This document shows, one piece after another, positions 48,201 to 57,820 of a DNA stretch of 64,000 nucleotides (its first letter is position 1; every line of letters starts with the position of its first letter). The notes beneath the pieces are model-generated. The model was not told the DNA's origin. It saw only the letters and a program-made list of their open reading frames with translations, and ran no database searches. The DNA comes from Paracoccaceae bacterium (GTDB lineage: Bacteria; Pseudomonadota; Alphaproteobacteria; Rhodobacterales; Rhodobacteraceae), in contig JADGFD010000015.1 in assembly GCA_016744015.1 (NCBI GenBank), forward strand, positions 1-64,000, given 5' to 3'. Position numbers and translations under genes: made by a program.

Positions 48201-48265
48201 TTTAATCTCCACAATTTGATATTAATTATTCAAAAACATATAGTGTTTTAACTAGTGTTTGACTA

Positions 48266-48296
48266 CAAAAAAATCTCGGACAGCCTTTTAGCTGTC
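48266..48296 (-). terminator. Terminator overlapping the MAPEG gene end
   Basis: GACAGC at 48279-48284 and GCTGTC at 48291-48296 form a 6-base stem. On the minus strand it is followed by CGAGA and seven T residues (complement of 48267-48273). The stem overlaps the MAPEG stop by two bases. Confidence 0.7.
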
Positions 48297-48717
48297 AAGA
48301 CGCCATTATTTCAAAAGTGAGGGCTGCCCAGAAAACACTTAGCGCACCAATGCCATACACAAACACCATGAATCGTTTGGCAACACGGTTATGGCGCACA
48401 TGAATCCAGCGATGCCAGAAACGGGTAACCAGATAGGCCACAGCGGCCGCCGCCATCACCCAGTTTGTACCAACATACATGGCAATCGCCGCACCAGCGT
48501 AAAGCAAAACTGGCGTTTCGAACTGGTTTTGCATATTATTGCCGAGCTTAAGCACGTCACCGGGGTAAAGCTTGTTATCTAGCGCAATGTCCTTCATCGT
48601 TAGCTCACTGTTTTTAATGGCATTCACGCGGCCCATCCCCATAGCGAGGATGGTCCAGAGCGTAAAAAACACTTGAATAGTCACAACAAGCAGGATGATT
48701 TTGCTTTGAATCTCCAT
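48295..48717 (-). CDS. MAPEG-family membrane protein
   Basis: The 140 residues contain four hydrophobic segments and the MAPEG-like middle LGNNMQNQFETPVLLYAGAAIAM followed by RFWHRWIHVRHNRVAKRF. The family includes eukaryotic leukotriene/glutathione enzymes; the role of bacterial members is unclear. It starts directly after the guaB stop, so it is probably cotranscribed with guaB. Confidence 0.88.
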   Translation of the reverse strand: MEIQSKIILLVVTIQVFFTLWTILAMGMGRVNAIKNSELTMKDIALDNKLYPGDVLKLGNNMQNQFETPVLLYAGAAIAMYVGTNWVMAAAAVAYLVTRFWHRWIHVRHNRVAKRFMVFVYGIGALSVFWAALTFEIMAS

Positions 48718-50193
<1,476 letters not shown>

Positions 50194-50241
50194 TTATCTT
50201 TGACGCCTTCCTATCGCATGTTGCAGTGCAAAAGGGAAGGC

Positions 50242-51198
50242 CTAAGCCACCGCTGCGCCGGTTTTTTTAGCCAAATCCCGCTTGGCCCACATTTTGAGTG
50301 CCTTGTGGCTGATGAAAAATATGAGCGCCGTGGAAATAAGCCCACCAGCAATCGCGCCCGCAGTTGCTACCAGCCCATAGCCCTTGGCCATCGCCATGAT
50401 GTTGATATTGGTAAACGTGGCCAGCGGAAAGGTGAAGCTGCCCCACATTGGCGTAAAGCCCGCTTTGGTGAGCCATTTGGCAAAAACCAGCAACGCAATC
50501 GCATAGGCCCAAACGGCGATATAAAACACCGTAAAGCCAATCTCGGGCCCGAACTGGCCAAAGGCCATGCCAAACAGGCTCAGCGGTGCGAGGATAATAG
50601 CGTAGGTCGGGCGCAGCGGCTCTGGTGGGCGGGTGCGGATGAATTTGGCCGCGAGCTGAAACAGGATAACCGCAAAAGCCAGCAATGAAATATAAGTGAG
50701 AATTTGGCTGAGGAGGCCATAGCCCAAGGCAACACCAGCAAGCGGTGCCGTCACCAACCCCACAAATGGCAAAAGCTGAAACGGCGTCACTGAGCGCCCC
50801 TCTGGCGGCGATTTGGCCATGGATTTCACAACAAACGTCGCAATGACCGCATGAAGCAGAATGCCAAACCACCACACATAGCGGGCAATTTCGCCATAAG
50901 GCAGCAAGCCAGCCGCCAATACAATGAACGACATCGAAACCGCCGACAGGCCAGCCCTGCCCGGAGGCGACTTGAGATCATCCATCAGCACAGCGGGGCG
51001 TGCAACAAGCTTTGCCAAATAGCTAAGAGCAAAAAAAGCAAGAATGGCGGTGGTGACGCCTAACAGGATATCACCAAAGCCTGCCGTTAGCTCAAAGCTA
51101 ATACCAAGGCCACGCCACGCGAGCGACAGGCCCACAAGGCCCAGAATAACCGGAAAAATCGCAGGTGGTGTGCTGCGCCACAATGGTTGACGGTTCAT
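50242..51198 (-). CDS. TehA/SLAC1-like transporter (TDT family)
   Basis: The 318-residue membrane protein begins NRQPLWRSTPPAIFPVILG and has about ten hydrophobic helices. The family pattern includes PPAIFPVILGLVGLSLAWR, FVGLVTAPLAGVALGYG and FTFPLATFTNI. Members transport monovalent anions, or are linked to tellurite or C4-dicarboxylates. I choose the ATG at 51198 (GGGGA upstream); longer starts give non-family sequence. It is divergent from the next gene. Confidence 0.82.
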   Translation of the reverse strand: MNRQPLWRSTPPAIFPVILGLVGLSLAWRGLGISFELTAGFGDILLGVTTAILAFFALSYLAKLVARPAVLMDDLKSPPGRAGLSAVSMSFIVLAAGLLPYGEIARYVWWFGILLHAVIATFVVKSMAKSPPEGRSVTPFQLLPFVGLVTAPLAGVALGYGLLSQILTYISLLAFAVILFQLAAKFIRTRPPEPLRPTYAIILAPLSLFGMAFGQFGPEIGFTVFYIAVWAYAIALLVFAKWLTKAGFTPMWGSFTFPLATFTNINIMAMAKGYGLVATAGAIAGGLISTALIFFISHKALKMWAKRDLAKKTGAAVA

Positions 51199-51312
51199 TT
51201 TTTCCCCTTTTATTTCACATATAATATTGTGAATGTAAAATGCATTGCAAGCATTACTTGCCCTCAGCGCCAACTGGTCGCATTCTGGGCGGATTATTGA
51301 AAGGTCATTCAC

Positions 51313-51879
51313 ATGAAATTATGGTTCATACTATTGTTGCTCCCATCCACCCTCATGGCCGAATCCATCGCGCCCTACCCTATCAGCATCCGCATTCGAG
51401 ATATAATCTCCGCCGTAGGGCCAAGCTGGAATACAGCTGGCAGCTATAAGGCCGTTTTGTTGCGAGAAGACGAGCATGCAGCGCTTTACATCTTCCGCGG
51501 CCCTTACGATCAAGCGCCGTTAGTATACGCGCCGCAGTTGGCAACAACGGGCACATATTGGGGCACGGTCCCGTGGCTCGAATTTGATGATGCTGGCACC
51601 TTGCTTTTACACAGCGAAAACCGTGCGCATGGGCGTAATAAATGGGAAGCTATGCTTTCAATCAATGAGCAAAACGGCAGCTTTTTTGTGAGCGCGTTTA
51701 ATGTGAGTGGCTATGATTCCCTTGATCCGGATAGTTTTACAGATTGTGCCATTGATATGACGGCTCAAACACTCATCGTGAATGGTCATGAAGTGACACC
51801 GTTTCCGCTGCCTACAGAAGTTGAGGTGGAAAACTGGAACAGTGGCTATGCGGGGCTTTGCGACACTCTGGCTGAGTAA
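51313..51879 (+). CDS. Secreted protein of unknown function (188 aa)
   Basis: MKLWFILLLLPSTLMAES is a clear signal peptide. The mature protein is mostly beta-like, with a Trp- and Tyr-rich middle (TYWGTVPWLEFDDAGTLLLH) and two cysteines (TDCAID, AGLCDT) that may pair. I do not recognise the family. AAGG lies 10 bases upstream of the ATG. No operon partner is evident; an AT-rich gap follows. Confidence 0.75.
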   Translation: MKLWFILLLLPSTLMAESIAPYPISIRIRDIISAVGPSWNTAGSYKAVLLREDEHAALYIFRGPYDQAPLVYAPQLATTGTYWGTVPWLEFDDAGTLLLHSENRAHGRNKWEAMLSINEQNGSFFVSAFNVSGYDSLDPDSFTDCAIDMTAQTLIVNGHEVTPFPLPTEVEVENWNSGYAGLCDTLAE

Positions 51880-52478
51880 TAATGTAAAAGGACTCGGCCT
51901 GTGTAACGCAATAATAAATATGAGAAACGGGGCAGGCCTTAAGTATTGCGAAATTGATTCGCGCATATTTGATTGAAAATGCATTTTTGAAACAAAAAAC
52001 GCCGATTTTTCACCATATTTCCTCAATTTTAAAATAAATTGAGGAAATATATTTAAATCTAAAATCGAAATACTTCAATATTGCCATAATTTTGGCGCAA
52101 TGGTGTTTACTGCAAACACATTCTTGAGAATCCAGCGCGGTGGCAGAAATCTGAGTCAGATTTTTAGCTAAATTTCCGTTGTTTAGCGATAAATCAGCCA
52201 GAGCAGCCCCACAACTTGTGAATGCCATATCCATTGAGGATTGCAGGCAGGAACCTCGGGCAGGAAGATTGCGCCACAATTCGAACAAGCATTAAGGCAT
52301 AACGGGTGTTGTTATCTGGCACACTTACCTTAAGCGAGTGTACTTTTTACTTGTTTGCAGCTAAACTTTAGATACTGTCGCCCAGGTTACATAACAAATA
52401 ATTGAAAATTATAGATAATTAAGATACAATCAAAATGTCTCGGCTGGACGGTCCGGCCCAAGTATCGAGGATAATCGT
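51880..52478. other. 599-base AT-rich gap without a supported gene
   Basis: The longest gene-free stretch in the window. It is AT-rich, with open frames only of shadow quality; the longest, minus strand 52010-52288, has no recognisable domain and would contain the inverted repeat. The only structures I see are that repeat and, at the right end, the region before the Tat-protein gene, with GAGG a few bases before its ATG. Confidence 0.6.
52015..52050. repeat. Perfect 15-base inverted repeat
   Basis: ATATTTCCTCAATTT at 52015-52029 and its exact complement AAATTGAGGAAATAT at 52036-52050 enclose a 6-base loop. It lies 136 bases after the secreted protein stop, far for a simple terminator, and no T tract follows on the plus strand. 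It could be a protein-binding site, a processing hairpin or the scar of a small mobile element. Confidence 0.6.
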
Positions 52479-52928
52479 ATGGAAGACAACAAAACAGACG
52501 GTGTGGTTTCCCGCCGCCAGGCGCTCAAGAGAATTGGCCTTTCCACGGCTGGTGTTTACGTGGCCACTGGTATAAGCACGCTTTCAGTCGCTGAAGCGCG
52601 CACAAAACTCACACGCGCAGAAAAACGTCGCAGACGCCGTGAGAGACGTCGTAATCGCCGTAATTCATCATGCCCGTCCTCCTCGGGTGCATCTTCAGGC
52701 GCGTCTGCGTCTTCCCCTTCAGGCGGCTCCTCGTCAGGCGGTTCGTCCTCAGGCGGTTCGTCCTCAGGCGGCTCATCTTCAGGTGGTTCGTCCTCAGGTG
52801 GCTCCTCGTCAGGTGGCTCATCTTCGGGCGGCTCCTCCTCGGGTGGTTCGTCCTCAGGCGGTTCTGCATCCTGCCCATCTACACCAACTGACGAACTCCC
52901 CCCCGGTGATATCGTGCCTGGTGGCTGA
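52479..52928 (+). CDS. Tat-exported Ser/Gly repeat protein
   Basis: The 149 residues have four parts. A twin-arginine signal (SRRQALKRIG, hydrophobic run, cleavage site near AEA at 38-40); a strongly basic stretch (about 43-62, mostly Arg and Lys); nine GGSSS units plus one GGSAS (82-131) framed by Cys65 and Cys132 in SCPS contexts; and an acidic/proline tail DELPPGDIVPGG. GAGG supports the start. I do not recognise the family. It may be a folded-export or surface linker protein; the next gene is a signal-peptidase-like protein. Confidence 0.8.
   Translation: MEDNKTDGVVSRRQALKRIGLSTAGVYVATGISTLSVAEARTKLTRAEKRRRRRERRRNRRNSSCPSSSGASSGASASSPSGGSSSGGSSSGGSSSGGSSSGGSSSGGSSSGGSSSGGSSSGGSSSGGSASCPSTPTDELPPGDIVPGG
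52722..52871 (+). repeat. Ten 15-base tandem repeats coding GGSSS
   Basis: Ten in-frame 15-base units run without interruption. Units 1-9 encode GGSSS exactly, unit 10 encodes GGSAS. The DNA differs among units only at third positions, while all serines use TCN codons, never AGC or AGT. This points to tandem expansion followed by selection for the peptide. Confidence 0.92.
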
Positions 52929-52949
52929 TAGCTGACTAGAAAAATTGTG

Positions 52950-53007
52950 AGCGGCGCGATTTGAATTTGCTAAGTCTAATTCTAAACCGCGCCGCTTATT
53001 CTTTTGA
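52950..53007 (+). terminator. Possible long-loop terminator after the repeat-protein gene
   Basis: AGCGGCGCG at 52950-52958 pairs with CGCGCCGCT at 52988-52996 over a 29-base AT-rich loop, followed by TATTCTTTT. The long loop makes it weaker than a standard terminator, and read-through into the next gene is possible. Confidence 0.5.
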
Positions 53008-53046
53008 GTTGTGAGCTTCAATTGAGACGGGAAGCGTAACGCCTCT

Positions 53047-53712
53047 ATGCAGAAATTCTCCTACCTAATGGTTGCTTTGGCAACAATAGTGGCTCTACCC
53101 GCAATGGCTCAGGAAAGCTGCATTTGCCTAAAGTGCCTTTTGGGGCAGCACCGGATGGTGCAGGCTTTGAGCCAAAGCATGGCTCCAGCATTTGAGCCGG
53201 GCGATTGCCGCCACGCGCGTTATCTAAATGGTGAGTTCGAGCGCCTCCAATATGGCGATATGATCTTTTTCCAGCATCCAATTCATGAAACGCAGTATGT
53301 GGACAGAGTTATTGCCATGGGGGGCGACACGGTGCAGATGATTGACGGGGTCGTCTGGCTAAACGGTGCGCCGTTATTGCAAGTAAAAATGGAGGATTAT
53401 GAGATTCCGTATGAGCGCACAGGGCCGGAGAGCGGATTGCCTATGTGCCAAAACAGGCCCGAAATTGGCGGCATCTGCCGCACTGAGCGCTTTATCGAGA
53501 CAGCTCCTAATGGCCGTAGCTATCAAGTGCTGAATGTGCGCGAAGCGCGAAGCGATAATACTGAAGAGTATTTGGTCCCTGAAGGCTTTGTTTTTGTTTT
53601 AGGAGATCATCGCGATAACTCTATCGACAGTAGGTTTCCGCAAACTGGGCCGTTCCGCGGCGTTGGCTTTGTGCCCCTAGAAAACATCATCGGGATTATT
53701 GAAGAAAACTAA
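53047..53712 (+). CDS. Signal peptidase I-like protein with substituted catalytic lysine
   Basis: The 221 residues align with the S26 SPase I boxes: [13 protein letters not shown] (Ser44 at the nucleophile position), [21 protein letters not shown] and [13 protein letters not shown]. The general-base lysine of box D (YIKR in E. coli LepB) is Asp86 here, so classical Ser-Lys catalysis should be lost. Unlike LepB it starts with a cleavable-looking signal peptide (ALPAMA, then QESC) and has no lasting membrane anchor, suggesting a periplasmic protein. Cysteines at 25, 27 and 30 follow the cleavage site. It lies 119 bases behind the Tat repeat protein. Confidence 0.85.
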   Translation: MQKFSYLMVALATIVALPAMAQESCICLKCLLGQHRMVQALSQSMAPAFEPGDCRHARYLNGEFERLQYGDMIFFQHPIHETQYVDRVIAMGGDTVQMIDGVVWLNGAPLLQVKMEDYEIPYERTGPESGLPMCQNRPEIGGICRTERFIETAPNGRSYQVLNVREARSDNTEEYLVPEGFVFVLGDHRDNSIDSRFPQTGPFRGVGFVPLENIIGIIEEN

Positions 53713-54437
53713 TCGCCCTCACGCCCCTTAAACCCTGTTGCCACCACAAATTTCTCGGAGCTATCCTTGCGGCTGCTGGGGGGTTTAACGTGGATAACTT
53801 TGGTGAAGTTGGCCCGCAACATTTTCATCACATCGGCCTCGGCCCCGCCAGCCAGCACTTTGGCCACAAAGGTGCCACCGGGCTCCAGCACGTCAATGGC
53901 GAAGTAAAGCGCGGCTTCTACAAGCGCCATAATGCGCAGGTGGTCCGCCCCCTTATGGCCAGATGAAAACGGGGCCATATCGGACATCACAACATTCGCC
54001 GAACCGCCAAGCCAATCCTTTACTTTCTGGTCCGCATCATCTTCCAAAAAATCCAACACATGAATTTCAGCCCCCGCCACATGCTCAACCTCCTGAAGGT
54101 CAACCCCCAGCACCGTGCCTGTTTTTTTGCCTTTGCGCTCCCCAAGCGCATTTACCCGTTCCACAGCCATTTGGCACCAACCACCGGGCGCACAGCCAAG
54201 GTCAACCACCTTCGCACCGGGCAGCAAAAAGCGGTATTTATCATCCAGTTCCATGATCTTATAAGCCGCCCGGCCGCGATAGCCCTCGCGCTGAGCACGT
54301 TGGACGTAAGGGTCATTCAGCTGCCGCTCAAGCCAAAGCGTGCTGGCGAGCTTACGGCCCTTGGCGGTTTTCACCCGCACCTTCAGGTCGCGCTGGCCAC
54401 GGCCTGAATTATTTATCTTTTGGCCCGGTTTTCTCAT
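53709..54437 (-). CDS. rlmE: 23S rRNA (uridine-2552) 2'-O-methyltransferase
   Basis: RlmE/FtsJ methylates U2552 late in 50S assembly. The 242 residues contain [16 protein letters not shown], the SAM motif [17 protein letters not shown] and FVAKVLAGG, carrying the Lys-Asp-Lys-Glu tetrad. A basic N-terminal extension of about 30 residues is typical of Rhodobacterales. It overlaps the ppx/gppA stop by 4 bases. Its stop forms CTAA shared with the convergent gene. Confidence 0.95.
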   Translation of the reverse strand: MRKPGQKINNSGRGQRDLKVRVKTAKGRKLASTLWLERQLNDPYVQRAQREGYRGRAAYKIMELDDKYRFLLPGAKVVDLGCAPGGWCQMAVERVNALGERKGKKTGTVLGVDLQEVEHVAGAEIHVLDFLEDDADQKVKDWLGGSANVVMSDMAPFSSGHKGADHLRIMALVEAALYFAIDVLEPGGTFVAKVLAGGAEADVMKMLRANFTKVIHVKPPSSRKDSSEKFVVATGFKGREGD

Positions 54438-55534
54438 GCTTGGTCCTCAAATACGCCATCGGCGTTCATCATTGAATAGAGCATCCCCTCACGCAGGCCC
54501 CTATCGGCCACCCGAATATGCCGCGTGGGCCAAATGCGCAATATGGTTTGCAAAATAGCCGAGCCTGACATGATAAGCTGGGCGCGGTCCCGCCCTATCC
54601 CCGGCTCTTCTCGCCGCCCGACAGGGCCAAGTTTGAGGAATTTGTCAACCACGGCGTTAACGTCCGGCGCGCCCATGGCCATGCCATCCACCAAGTTGCG
54701 GTCATAGCGCTTGAGGCCAAGATGCATGGCCCCAACGGTGGTTATGGTGCCTGAGGTGCCGATCACCTGAAGGCCGTCCATATTGGCAGGTGAGCCGCCC
54801 TCAATATAGGGGTTGAAGCTCTCCAGCATGTCCTCAAAATAGCAGGCCATCAGAGCAAAGCGGGCAGAATCATCAGACACATCAGAGTAGCGCTGCAAAA
54901 GCGTGGCCACGCCCAGCGGCACCGATATCCAGTCAACCACCTTGGCCCCAAGCGGCATATGAATACCCTTGGTGCCATTCCCCGGCGAAAGCTCCATCAT
55001 GGCTGTGGTTTTGTCCACGGGGTTTACCTCTGAAAGGTCAATCCAGACCAATTCCGTAGAGCCACCACCAATATCAATCACCAGCACCTGCTTGGCTTGC
55101 GGGGCGACAAGCGGCGCGCAGCCAACCACCGCAAGGCGGGCTTCCTCCGAAGGCTTGATGATTTCGAGTTTCAAGCCGGTTTCCGAGCGGATACGGCTCA
55201 TGAATTTTTCACCATTCACGGCGCGCCTACAAGCCTCTGTGGCAACCAGCCGCCTTGCCACCAAACCCTTCATGCGCAGCTTTTTAGCGCATACATGTAG
55301 CGCCTGCACGGTGCGCGCTATGCCCGCATTAGAAAGAGAGCCGGTGCGCTCCAGCTCAAGGCCGAGCCGCACCGATTTTGAAAATGCATCTACGATCTGA
55401 AAATGCCCGTCTTTCGGCGTGGCTATCAGCATCCGGCAACTATTTGTGCCCAAGTCAAGCGCCGCATAAAACGGCCCTTCGCCTGTGTTCAGGCGACGGT
55501 GTGGCGCCAGACCCTTCGGTCTCGCTTTATTCAT
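54434..55534 (-). CDS. Ppx/GppA-family phosphatase
   Basis: The 366-residue ASKHA-fold protein opens [13 protein letters not shown] and carries the second phosphate loop [13 protein letters not shown]. The family degrades polyphosphate or converts pppGpp to ppGpp; the two cannot be told apart by sequence, but the length (shorter than E. coli Ppx, about 500) is the usual alphaproteobacterial form. It pairs with rlmE in a conserved two-gene unit. Confidence 0.92.
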   Translation of the reverse strand: MNKARPKGLAPHRRLNTGEGPFYAALDLGTNSCRMLIATPKDGHFQIVDAFSKSVRLGLELERTGSLSNAGIARTVQALHVCAKKLRMKGLVARRLVATEACRRAVNGEKFMSRIRSETGLKLEIIKPSEEARLAVVGCAPLVAPQAKQVLVIDIGGGSTELVWIDLSEVNPVDKTTAMMELSPGNGTKGIHMPLGAKVVDWISVPLGVATLLQRYSDVSDDSARFALMACYFEDMLESFNPYIEGGSPANMDGLQVIGTSGTITTVGAMHLGLKRYDRNLVDGMAMGAPDVNAVVDKFLKLGPVGRREEPGIGRDRAQLIMSGSAILQTILRIWPTRHIRVADRGLREGMLYSMMNADGVFEDQA

Positions 55535-55601
55535 TGTTCAAGCCAATCTCTGCCCCTGCCTCGGCAGGGTGTTTGCACAGATGGTAACGCAGAAAGCGGG
55601 T

Positions 55602-56495
55602 TTAGGCAACCAGTCCGTTTTGGGCCGCAAAACTATTTACCGGAACCCCAAGGCCACGGCAAATATTATAGGTGAGGTCTGGATTATTGAGGGTATAAAA
55701 GTGCAGGTGTTGCACACCCTCAATCATCAGGTCGTCACACATTTCGGTGGCCAACGCCGTAGAGAGGATTTCGGTTTCGTCTTGGCTGTTGGCATTTGCA
55801 AAGGCTTTATGCATCCAGTCCGGTACATTAGCTTGGCACATATTCGCAAAACGGGTCATTTTTGCAAAATTCTCGACCGGCAGGATGCCGGGAATAATTG
55901 GCACGGCAATGCCAGCCTTCTCGGCGGCATCCCGAAAGCGCAGGAAATCATCCTTGTCAAAAAAGAATTGCGTAATGGCCTGCGAAGCCCCTGCATCGAC
56001 TTTGCGCTTTAGGTTTTCAATATCGGCTTGTAAGGACGCCGCCTCGGGGTGCTTTTCAGGGTAAGCCGCCACCGAAATATCAAAATCCCCCGCGTCCTTC
56101 AGGCCTTCCACCAGCTCAGCAGCGCTCGCAAAACCCTTGGGGTGCGGCGTAAAGTGGCTTTCGCCCTTGGGCGCATCGCCCCGCAAGGCCACAATACGCT
56201 TTACGCCCATTTTGGCATAAGCCCGCGCCACATCAAGCGTTTCTTCTTTGGAAGCCCCCACGCAGGTAAGGTGCCCCGCGATATTAAGCCGCGCGCGGTC
56301 TTTAATGGTCGCAATCGCCGACATTGTGCGCTCTCGCGTAGCGCCCCCTGCCCCGTAAGTTACCGAAACGAATTTCGGTGCCAAGGGCGCAAGCCGCTCA
56401 ACCGAGCGCCAAAGGCGCAGGTTTGCTTCTGTAGAATGGGGAGGGAAAAATTCAAAGGACAGACTCAGGGTCTGTTTTTCTGTTTCTGTGTGCAT
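55602..56495 (-). CDS. metF: Methylenetetrahydrofolate reductase
   Basis: The 297-residue FAD enzyme reduces 5,10-methylene-THF to 5-methyl-THF. Family motifs are SFEFFPPHST, FVSVTYGAGG, HLTCVGASKEETL and ALRGDAPKG, and QFFFDKDDFLRF. It is divergent from the corrinoid methyl-transfer cluster beginning at 56630, which moves methyl groups to or from the same folate pool, so it may be regulated with it. No riboswitch could be recognised in the 134-base gap. Confidence 0.95.
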   Translation of the reverse strand: MHTETEKQTLSLSFEFFPPHSTEANLRLWRSVERLAPLAPKFVSVTYGAGGATRERTMSAIATIKDRARLNIAGHLTCVGASKEETLDVARAYAKMGVKRIVALRGDAPKGESHFTPHPKGFASAAELVEGLKDAGDFDISVAAYPEKHPEAASLQADIENLKRKVDAGASQAITQFFFDKDDFLRFRDAAEKAGIAVPIIPGILPVENFAKMTRFANMCQANVPDWMHKAFANANSQDETEILSTALATEMCDDLMIEGVQHLHFYTLNNPDLTYNICRGLGVPVNSFAAQNGLVA

Positions 56496-56629
56496 CGGTC
56501 CATACCGTCAATGAGTTTTGCTATGGGGGCACCATACACGCTATTTGCGACAATTCAACCATACTTTACGACGCACCCTTTACAAACAGGGTATATCTGG
56601 CCCATTTGAACAGAAAAAGGAGTGAAAAA

Positions 56630-56932
56630 ATGGCGAAAGTTGTAATTGTATATTGGCGGGATATTCCGGCGCAGGTGATTGTGGGCAAGGGTCGCCGCGC
56701 AGCCAAAGTGCAGCTACCCGAGCGATTCGAGCAAGCGATTGACCGCGCGGCGATGAAGGTTGGCGCAGCGGGCTCGGATGACTATTTGGCCGAATGGCGC
56801 AAAAGTGCTCCGGTTGAGGTCTCTGGCAGCGACCAAGATGTCGCAAATGCGCAGGCCGAGGCGCTGACGCAAGCCTACGATCAGGATAAGATCAAATCCC
56901 TGATTGCGAATGACGGCTGGGAGCCAGCCTGA
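56630..56932 (+). CDS. Small 'virulence factor' family protein (100 aa)
   Basis: The 100 residues (KVVIVYWRDIPAQVIVGKGRRAAKVQLPERF near the start, positions 3-33, ending NDGWEPA) match a small family labelled 'virulence factor' (PF13769 as I recall) that accompanies folate/corrinoid methyltransferase genes in Rhodobacterales. The name is historical and no virulence role is implied; the function is unknown. AAGGAG 8 bases before the ATG at 56630 decides the start. It lies 12 bases before the MTHFR-like gene. Confidence 0.83.
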   Translation: MAKVVIVYWRDIPAQVIVGKGRRAAKVQLPERFEQAIDRAAMKVGAAGSDDYLAEWRKSAPVEVSGSDQDVANAQAEALTQAYDQDKIKSLIANDGWEPA

Positions 56933-56944
56933 TACGGAGCTGCC

Positions 56945-57811
56945 ATGAATATTGTGCCGATGCCCCCCGCCCCACAAAGCCTTTTAAACGGATTTTCCAT
57001 TGAGGTGATGCCCCGCACGGCGGCCAAAATCCCGGATTTCAAGGCGATACTGCCGACGGGCACACGAGTTTATATCGCGCATATTGCAGGTACGCCGATT
57101 GAGGATATGCTCAGCACCGCCAAGCGGTTGGCCGCTGACGGTTTTGAGGTTATGCCTCATTTTCCAGCTCGGATCATTGCTGACAAAGCCACGCTTGAAA
57201 ACTGGGTGCAGCGCTATGCTGACCTTGGTATTTCCTCAGCGCTTTTGCTGGCTGGCGGTGTGGATACCCCGAAGGGGGACTTTGCTGACTCAATGCAACT
57301 GATGGAAAGTGGCGTGTTTGATGCCCACGGCTATACCCGCATGCATGTGGCAGGCCACCCTGAGGGCAATAAGGACATCGGCGATGAGGCCGAAGTAATG
57401 GCCGCGCTAAAATGGAAATCGGACTTTCAAAACCGCACAGACGCCCGCATGGCCATTGCCACGCAGTTTGTTTTTGAGGCCCCGCCCGTGGTGGATTGGT
57501 GTGACCGGATGCAAGCCGCTGGTGTGCAAATTCCGGTGCATATCGGCTTGGCTGGCCCAGCCAAGCTGCAAACCCTGATCAAGTTTTCCATGGCATGTGG
57601 CGTGGGGGCCAGCCTTCGGGTGCTGACCCGCCGCGCACGCGATATCACAAAGCTGATGCGCCCCTTCACGCCCGAGTCTCTTCTGGCGGAGCTTAGCGTC
57701 AACCGCCCTGCGGCGATAGAATCGGTGCATTTCTTTCCGCTAGGTGGCATACGAGCCACAACCGACTACATTTCGGCGCAAAGCGACCCCGCTGACCGCC
57801 TGCGAGCCTAA
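56945..57811 (+). CDS. MTHFR-like protein of the methyl-transfer cluster
   Basis: The 288-residue TIM-barrel protein has the methylenetetrahydrofolate reductase pattern in diverged form: FSIEVMPRTA in place of SFEFFPP, then ALLLAGGVDTPKGDF, HVAGHPEGN and TQFVFEA. It probably oxidises methyl- or methylene-THF produced by the next gene product. It is distinct from metF at 55602, only about 450 bases away, and is the catabolic-type copy. The start follows ACGGAGC. It is 9 bases from the methyltransferase gene. Confidence 0.87.
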   Translation: MNIVPMPPAPQSLLNGFSIEVMPRTAAKIPDFKAILPTGTRVYIAHIAGTPIEDMLSTAKRLAADGFEVMPHFPARIIADKATLENWVQRYADLGISSALLLAGGVDTPKGDFADSMQLMESGVFDAHGYTRMHVAGHPEGNKDIGDEAEVMAALKWKSDFQNRTDARMAIATQFVFEAPPVVDWCDRMQAAGVQIPVHIGLAGPAKLQTLIKFSMACGVGASLRVLTRRARDITKLMRPFTPESLLAELSVNRPAAIESVHFFPLGGIRATTDYISAQSDPADRLRA

Positions 57812-57820
57812 GGACTAAAC

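Noticed and set aside
52010-52288. Minus-strand open frame of 92 codons in the AT-rich gap
   Set aside because: No family resemblance, no clear ribosome-binding site, and its end runs through the perfect inverted repeat. Left as unsupported rather than called a gene.
52722-52871. Ten 15-base units considered as a CRISPR-like or other spaced repeat
   Set aside because: Units are contiguous, in frame and without spacers; they encode a peptide repeat.
52609-52878. Minus- and plus-strand alternative frames across the GGSSS repeat
   Set aside because: A tandem repeat with a period divisible by three keeps all frames open, so the other frames are artefacts of the repeat.
56496-56629. Possible SAM- or SAH-sensing riboswitch before metF
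   Set aside because: The 134-base divergent gap shows no conserved riboswitch core that I can recognise, only ordinary AT-rich promoter-like sequence.
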